This document shows positions 31,317 to 35,283 of a DNA stretch of 35,283 nucleotides, piece by piece; the first letter of the stretch is position 1; the number at the start of each line of letters is the position of its first letter. The stretch spans positions 16,942,974 through 16,978,256 of the forward strand of contig NC_049982.1 in assembly GCF_000003815.2 (NCBI RefSeq), written 5' to 3'. A model generated the notes under the pieces. It searched no databases. It saw only the letters and a program-made list of their open reading frames with translations, and was not told where the DNA came from. Origin of the DNA: Branchiostoma floridae. Lineage: Eukaryota; Chordata; Leptocardii; Amphioxiformes; Branchiostomatidae. Both the position numbers and the translations under genes were made by a program.

Positions 31317-31475
31317 TTATCTACCTCTCTTCAGCATGGAAACTGATGTCCAAGGAAACAGTCTGGGCCAAACTTTCTTCAGCATGGACGTGACCTCTGA
31401 CCTGATGACTTCCCGCAGGACCTCCCTCTCCAGAGTCGTGTTGGGGAACATCTCCTGTCGCTCTGCGTCTTCAAC
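31317..31475 (-). CDS. Peptide gene exon 2: propeptide and C-terminal peptide
   Basis: Phase-0 exon beginning VEDAERQEMFPNTTLEREVL and running to a TAA at 31319-31317. The tail contains SMLKK, then VWPRLFPWTSVSMLKRGR. The DNA word TCCATGCTGAAGA occurs twice in direct orientation in this tail, giving the SMLKK/SMLKR pair. An internal donor-like ATCAG|GTCAGA at 31402 offers an alternative end. Confidence 0.5.
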   Translation of the reverse strand, partial: VEDAERQEMFPNTTLEREVLREVIRSEVTSMLKKVWPRLFPWTSVSMLKRGR

Positions 31476-33899
31476 CTTAAATCAAAACGGACATTGCAGA
31501 GGTTAGGCCCGGATTGTCTGGGGAGCTATTTCCGGAGACAGGTTGTTGAATTCCACTACCGCATAATTCATCGCTATACTGGTGAAATCTACGTCAGTTC
31601 GGACGCTAACGCTAGCCTTTCGACCGTGGAATTAATCGCTATACTGATGGAATCTACGTCACGTTAGATGCTAGCCTTTGGCCAGTTCACACGAGAAAAA
31701 TTTCCGACGGTCGTATGTCAAAGTCGTCCGTCTTTGACATACGACCCGTTTTTCTTCTTCGTGTGAACAGAACCCGGGGCGTCGGCGACAGATATTTTAT
31801 GGCCCGGTCGTACGTCAACCTCAGGGTGGACGTATACGACCGCTCTCCGGCGCCTCGCGGGAAGTCTGCGACGCTGTTTTCCTCGTGTGAACAGAAACGC
31901 GTCGTCCGTCGCTTCTCGGCACCGGCTTGGCGACTGCACCCACGCTATCATGCTATGTATATCAAACATGTGTATCTTCCGTTTCCCAGTATGTTTGCGT
32001 TTTGTTTGTATTCTTATCTACAGAGATTTTTTCCCAAGCATGACAGAGGACAAAAAAGCGGGGAATTCGAAACTCGCTGTTTGATATGATTGTGTGAGAA
32101 AGACGGAATCATATGCAGGAATAACAGTGTCGCGGGACTCATAATCTCTCCCACAGTACTAGTAATAGAACATTTTCACTGCAAAATTTAAAATGCTCAT
32201 GTCACAAGGTGTTTTTGTCGATAGTTTTTTTTCTACAACGTCTGACGTGTGAACAGAAAGCTGACGGACGAGTTTGACGTATGTCATTGTCGGACGACCA
32301 GAAATTTTTCTCTTGTGAACTGGCCATTAAATAATCCCTATACGGATAAAATCTACGTCGCTTCAGACAGTATTACTAGCCTTAGACCGATTTAAGGTAT
32401 CCTTTTAGGTTGTTTTCATAGGCCTTCATATTTTTTCATGTTTTATTTTGTCCGCTACGCAGACGCCCATAAGACCTTCAAAACAAGCCGGAGCCTAACC
32501 TTTGTTTGGAGAGTATGCTTTCTCATTATCATTGCTGGTATTCATATCCTCACCAAACATCATCACGACCCGTAACTTGTCGTGATGATGCTTGGTGTGG
32601 AATAAGGGAGTGCGTGCTGCGATAAACGAACTGCGCAATTAATATCAGACGTTTTGGTTGTTTGATGAAACACGTGACTGACGTTTCCAAACCGATGAAG
32701 ACTGAAAAAGTTCACTGCGTAGACTGCAAAAACAACGTCCGTAGCATAAAAATAACGGGAATAACATACTTTAAAGGGAACCCAAGCAAATATATTAGCC
32801 AGACTCAGGACTGATAGAGCTTCAATTTTCAGTCATTTTTGTGCGCACTTTTCTACGCAATAAGATGAAACAACTCTAGATCTCTACTTTAAGCAAAACG
32901 CTGATTAAACTCTGTTGCGGAAAAGCTGGAAAACAGTGACTGGCAGGATCAAGGCCTCATATGTCTAATATATGTTTGGGGGTTCCAATATTTAGGAAAT
33001 CCTCGTGCCGCTTGTTTCTGTGCCTTTTGTAACCGCCCAAAGTATGAAATAATGATGTAAATGTGGAATATAGTGCAGTAGACATCAATTTCATACAAAT
33101 TGCCTCATCCAGATTATTTCCACTTTTAAAGCTCTAATATTGCTTAGGTTGCCTTTATGCATGGGCTTATCATCTGCATGCCAACTACATGGGTCGACAC
33201 CGACCTGACGCAAGGTTCCCCGAACTAAGGACATCTAGTGGCCTGTTGTTCGACGGACTATGCGACAGTAGTTCTGATTCAAGAAACCGACGCGTATCAC
33301 TACATCCGAGTGCTTCAATCTCACATGCATTGCGCTATTTACAATTCTTGCAACACTCTTCCAATATATTACACCGACGGTCGGAGAATCTACAATGATT
33401 CCAGTTGAGATACAATGAACTTTAATAGTTGAGGCGTTGCTTGTGAACTATTGCTATTTGACTTGTCTTAAAAGTATATTTTCTGTGCATTTAAACAAGT
33501 TCAGTATCGAAGTATTCAAACAATCCCCTCGCAGTTCTTAACACAGTGTGCATACCGACGAGACTGTTTTAGCTAGATTTTCCAAACTTCAAAATTTTCA
33601 CCTGTTGGCTTTCAGTATTGAATAAAGACACTCTCTTTGCACATATTCATGGCTCTGAAGAAGGTGACAGAGGGTCACCGAAACGTTGGAGTGAATAAGG
33701 AAATGGTTGTGTAAAAACAGTCTCTTTATCCAACCTGATGAAACTATTCACGGGGGCTTTCAGTGTTGTCTGTATAACTCACCTCTCCGCTGTGCTGATA
33801 GTGGCTACCGTCTGCGAACTGCGTGTGGCGGGGGTCCGTGCTGAGAGACCAGGCGCCGACCAACACCACCAGCAAACACATCAGTCTTAGGGACGTCAT
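31317..33899 (-). CDS. Putative secreted peptide precursor, 91 residues (two exons)
   Basis: Join of 33899-33783 and 31475-31317 on the - strand, both junctions phase 0 (donor GTGAGT, acceptor TTTGATTTAAG). The precursor starts MTSLRLMCLLVVLVGAWS, a textbook signal peptide with a likely cut after AWS, so the product should enter the secretory route. The rest is small and hydrophilic, with one N-glycosylation sequon (NTT), the repeated words SMLKK and SMLKR, and a C-terminus KRGR. Dibasic KK and KR sites and small size suggest a processed peptide hormone or neuropeptide. Cutting at KK and KR would release VWPRLFPWTSVSML with or without its basic tail. I do not recognise the family. The coding parts are GC-richer than the intron. 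No polyadenylation hexamer is obvious in the 300 bases past the stop, so the second exon may be spliced further (see 29782-29704). Confidence 0.55.
31566..32392. repeat. Three-copy degenerate repeat interrupted by a transposon
   Basis: Units of roughly 60-65 bases centred on CTATACTGATGGAATCTACG and ending CTAGCCTTT occur at about 31566-31630, 31631-31679 and 32326-32392. The third copy is separated from the second by the inverted-repeat element at 31680-32325. Confidence 0.75.
31680..32325. mobile_element. Harbinger-like non-autonomous DNA transposon
   Basis: Left end GGCCAGTTCACACGAGAAAA; the right end, read on the - strand, is GGCCAGTTCACAAGAGAAAA. The inverted repeats continue through AATTTC. 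GGCC-x-GTTCACA is typical of PIF/Harbinger termini. A perfect 14-base hairpin (31710-31723 with 31732-31745) lies just inside the left end. GTGTGAACAGAA recurs at three internal sites (near 31762, 31884 and 32249), likely subterminal transposase-binding repeats. No transposase is seen. It lies in the peptide gene intron. Confidence 0.82.
32393..32773. other. Peptide gene intron, no feature recognised
   Basis: Non-coding, no recognised element except a short inverted pair around CATCACGAC/GTCGTGATG (about 32561-32590). Confidence 0.55.
32774..33155 (-). mobile_element. MITE family copy 2 (inverted relative to copy 1)
   Basis: Starts AAGGGAACCCAAGCAAATAT and ends ATATTGCTTAGGTTGCCTT, flanked on each side by TA (32772-32773, 33156-33157). 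Its reverse complement matches the element at 27045-27407 along most of its length, including GCCCAAAGTATGAAAT and GATGTAAATGTG. Non-coding. Confidence 0.82.
33158..33635. other. Peptide gene intron, no feature recognised
   Basis: The part from 33185 to 33400 is rich in CpG compared with its surroundings and is open on the + strand for about 69 codons. It shows no recognisable protein or splice support. Confidence 0.45.
33636..33700 (+). ncRNA. Hammerhead-ribozyme-like fold
   Basis: The core words occur in the right order: CTGAAGA (33655-33661), a stem GGTGAC/GTCACC (33663-33668 with 3374-33679 of the same block) closed by a five-base loop, then GAAAC (33680-33684) and GTT. Sequence before the core (TATTCA, 33644-33649) can pair with TGAATA after it as helix I. 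AACGTT is self-complementary, as in minimal type I hammerheads of Penelope-like retroelements that act as dimers. One extra A (33662) between CTGAAGA and the stem departs from the consensus, so activity is doubtful. Confidence 0.35.
33783..33899 (-). CDS. Peptide gene exon 1: signal peptide
   Basis: A 117-base coding part (39 codons) from ATG at 33899 to the consensus donor GTGAGT. N-region MTSLR, hydrophobic core LMCLLVVLVGAW, then the hydrophilic segment TDPRHTQFADGSHYQHSGE. This is the most convincing part of the gene, as a signal peptide, a clean donor and elevated GC coincide. The context GCAGCAGCATG before the start has GCAGC repeats. Confidence 0.7.
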
Positions 33900-34072
33900 G
33901 CTGCTGCTACAAGATTACAAGATGATGCCACCGGCTAAACTATAATCTACAGGTAAATATGGAATGCTGAGTCCGTATTTAGACACTTAAGAGCACACCA
34001 CTTGATCAGAGGACGTCGGATGAGGATTGTGGTTCAGACGTTCAGGCGCCAGGTGATATAGACTGTACTTGT
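33900..34072 (-). promoter_or_regulatory. Probable 5' UTR and proximal promoter of the peptide gene
   Basis: Upstream of the ATG on the - strand. A TATA-like CTATATCA lies about 150-160 bases before the start codon, near 34056-34063 of +. This placement is compatible with a short 5' UTR but rests only on the motif. Confidence 0.25.
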
Positions 34073-34086
34073 GTCACCATGACAAC
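34073..34086. promoter_or_regulatory. RFX X-box match upstream of the peptide gene
   Basis: GTCACCATGACAAC, read on the - strand as GTTGTCATGGTGAC, fits the X-box consensus RYYRYY-NN-RRNRAC completely. It lies about 175 bases upstream of the peptide gene ATG. RFX factors drive ciliary and some neuroendocrine genes, so the location is suggestive. Confidence 0.4.
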
Positions 34087-35283
34087 CACGCTTGCGTTCA
34101 ACGGTGATTCGATCCTAGACTAAACCAGCTCCGGTTGCAAATAAGACACCATTTACTGACGTTCATTTTTGCTAAACCAATTTATGGAATTAGTAATTGC
34201 ATATAACACATGGACTGATTGATGGAAATGCTAAGTAACCAGATCTGTTTCACGAGATTCGTTTCATTTCTCTCATAAAAAAAAGTTCGTGGCCCGGCTG
34301 TTTCTGCTGATACCTGCTATGCCCTGCAAAATATTCCCCATTAAACTTAGTAATAGTAACTGCGCCTGCAGTTACGTTTTAAAATTTTTACTTCTTATAA
34401 CCTACTAGTCATGACTTTGTAGGATCAACTTCTGGTCCAGTGCACCTAGCTGCATTTGGGACCTGGATCAGAAAAGGACACGCACTTCTTTATACACTGC
34501 GATTTAATTTCAATCTATAGTTACAAGCTGCGAAATCTCCAAACAGATGTTGCGTCCGGCTTATTGTTTCAGGAATTTTTACGACTTTTTATATTGCCAT
34601 TCTACCTCTTTTCCTGTCACTACGGAAATGCAGACAAGAGCCCGGAAGAATATATAAAATGGCCAAAATACTCAAATACGCGTAAACATAAAATACGGCC
34701 GGAGGTTAGAACATCACTGACGTAAGACTTAGTAGCGTACACCTATCACAAACATCCATTAGCGACTTGTTACTTCAATTAAGTGCCAAACAACAGCTGG
34801 TGCCCACGGCACACCAATATTTCGTTTCGCCAATCTTCTTAACGGCGTTTCACACAAAACTGTGAAGAGCATTTATTTTTACACGTGTGTGTTAAATGGA
34901 TATTCAATACTGATGTTTATACCGTCATGGGCTGAGTTACTTCTTGGTTCTCCCTAACATCTCTACAGATGTTAACAAAATCTTAGTCTCCGGTGAAGGG
35001 ACCCAGAAACTTATCAAAATGGAAGTCGTAACAGGATGCATATGATTGCTAACTTAAGATATTTCTGAATGAGAGACTTCTAAGTTTTAAGTGTATGCAG
35101 TATCGAAAAACGGTCTTTCTTAATAGAGCTAAATGTAGCGCAGAAGGAGAGTACGTTGTACAATTTTTAAGCTCATTGCCTATGGGTCAAGTGTAACATG
35201 ATTCAAGCGGCCACCGTACCATACATATAACGTTAATTGCTGTCCGGAACCCACAACGAAAACCACAAAAGTAGCGACCTACT
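34087..35283. other. Upstream intergenic sequence, no gene recognised
   Basis: Open frames up to 89 codons show no recognisable motif. I see no splice-supported exon, RNA gene or transposon ends. Confidence 0.55.

Noticed and set aside
31715-32089. 124-codon open frame on the + strand
   Set aside because: It lies entirely within the Harbinger-like inverted-repeat element, starts in its hairpin, and has no recognisable domain.
35022-35036. GGAAGTCGTAACA resembles the 3' end of small-subunit rRNA
   Set aside because: The match is only about 13 bases and the surrounding sequence does not continue as rRNA.
1-35283. CRISPR arrays, operons, bacterial promoters or terminators
   Set aside because: The window is clearly intron-containing eukaryotic DNA, and no regularly spaced repeat array was seen.

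Overview
The window is eukaryotic. It has split genes with GT-AG introns, 5' truncated non-LTR retrotransposon debris, a tRNA-derived SINE, many small inverted-repeat transposons and dinucleotide microsatellites. Coding density is very low, there is no operon structure, and transposon families are varied. The palindrome TACATGTA is strikingly frequent. I infer a marine invertebrate, with a lancelet-like deuterostome as my best guess. Nothing in the sequence proves the species.

Two genes can be supported. On the + strand, six exons from 13299 to 23893 encode everything after the N-terminus of a heterotrimeric G-protein alpha subunit. From memory of human GNAQ, exon sizes and phases (185, 129, 130 and 154 bases, with conserved split codons) match the Gq class. 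The nucleotide-binding core is altered: the P-loop reads GSAGSGKST and switch II reads DVAGQ. The catalytic Arg and Gln, NKxD and TCAT motifs are kept. A possible extra phase-0 exon (14912-15034) would add about 41 residues that loosely resemble a second helix alpha-A. The first coding exon is not securely located.

On the - strand, two exons (33899-33783 and 31475-31317) give a 91-residue secreted-peptide-like precursor. It has a clear signal peptide, an N-glycosylation sequon and dibasic sites near its C-terminus. An alternative splice to an exon at 29782-29704 would replace the tail with a C-x6-C loop. The two genes are convergent. I see no direct functional link beyond the general fact that secreted peptides often signal through Gq-coupled receptors.

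Layout: 1-13298 is non-coding or intron 1, with a fold-back hairpin (2586), a hAT-type MITE with perfect 8-bp target duplications (3792), a TA-flanked fold-back element (5738), a PIF/Harbinger derivative (8511) and a CR1-like retrotransposon tail (about 11323-11965). 13299-24535 is the G-alpha gene; its introns hold an RFX X-box palindrome, a homeodomain/POU-type motif cluster, a CA/CG microsatellite, a 919-bp TIR element carrying a 30-bp perfect palindrome, and a SINE. 24536-31316 is mostly featureless, with one MITE (27045) and a second TA-flanked fold-back (27477). 31317-33899 is the peptide gene; its intron contains a Harbinger-like element inserted in a small tandem repeat, a second MITE copy and a hammerhead-ribozyme-like fold. 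33900-35283 is upstream sequence with an RFX X-box match.
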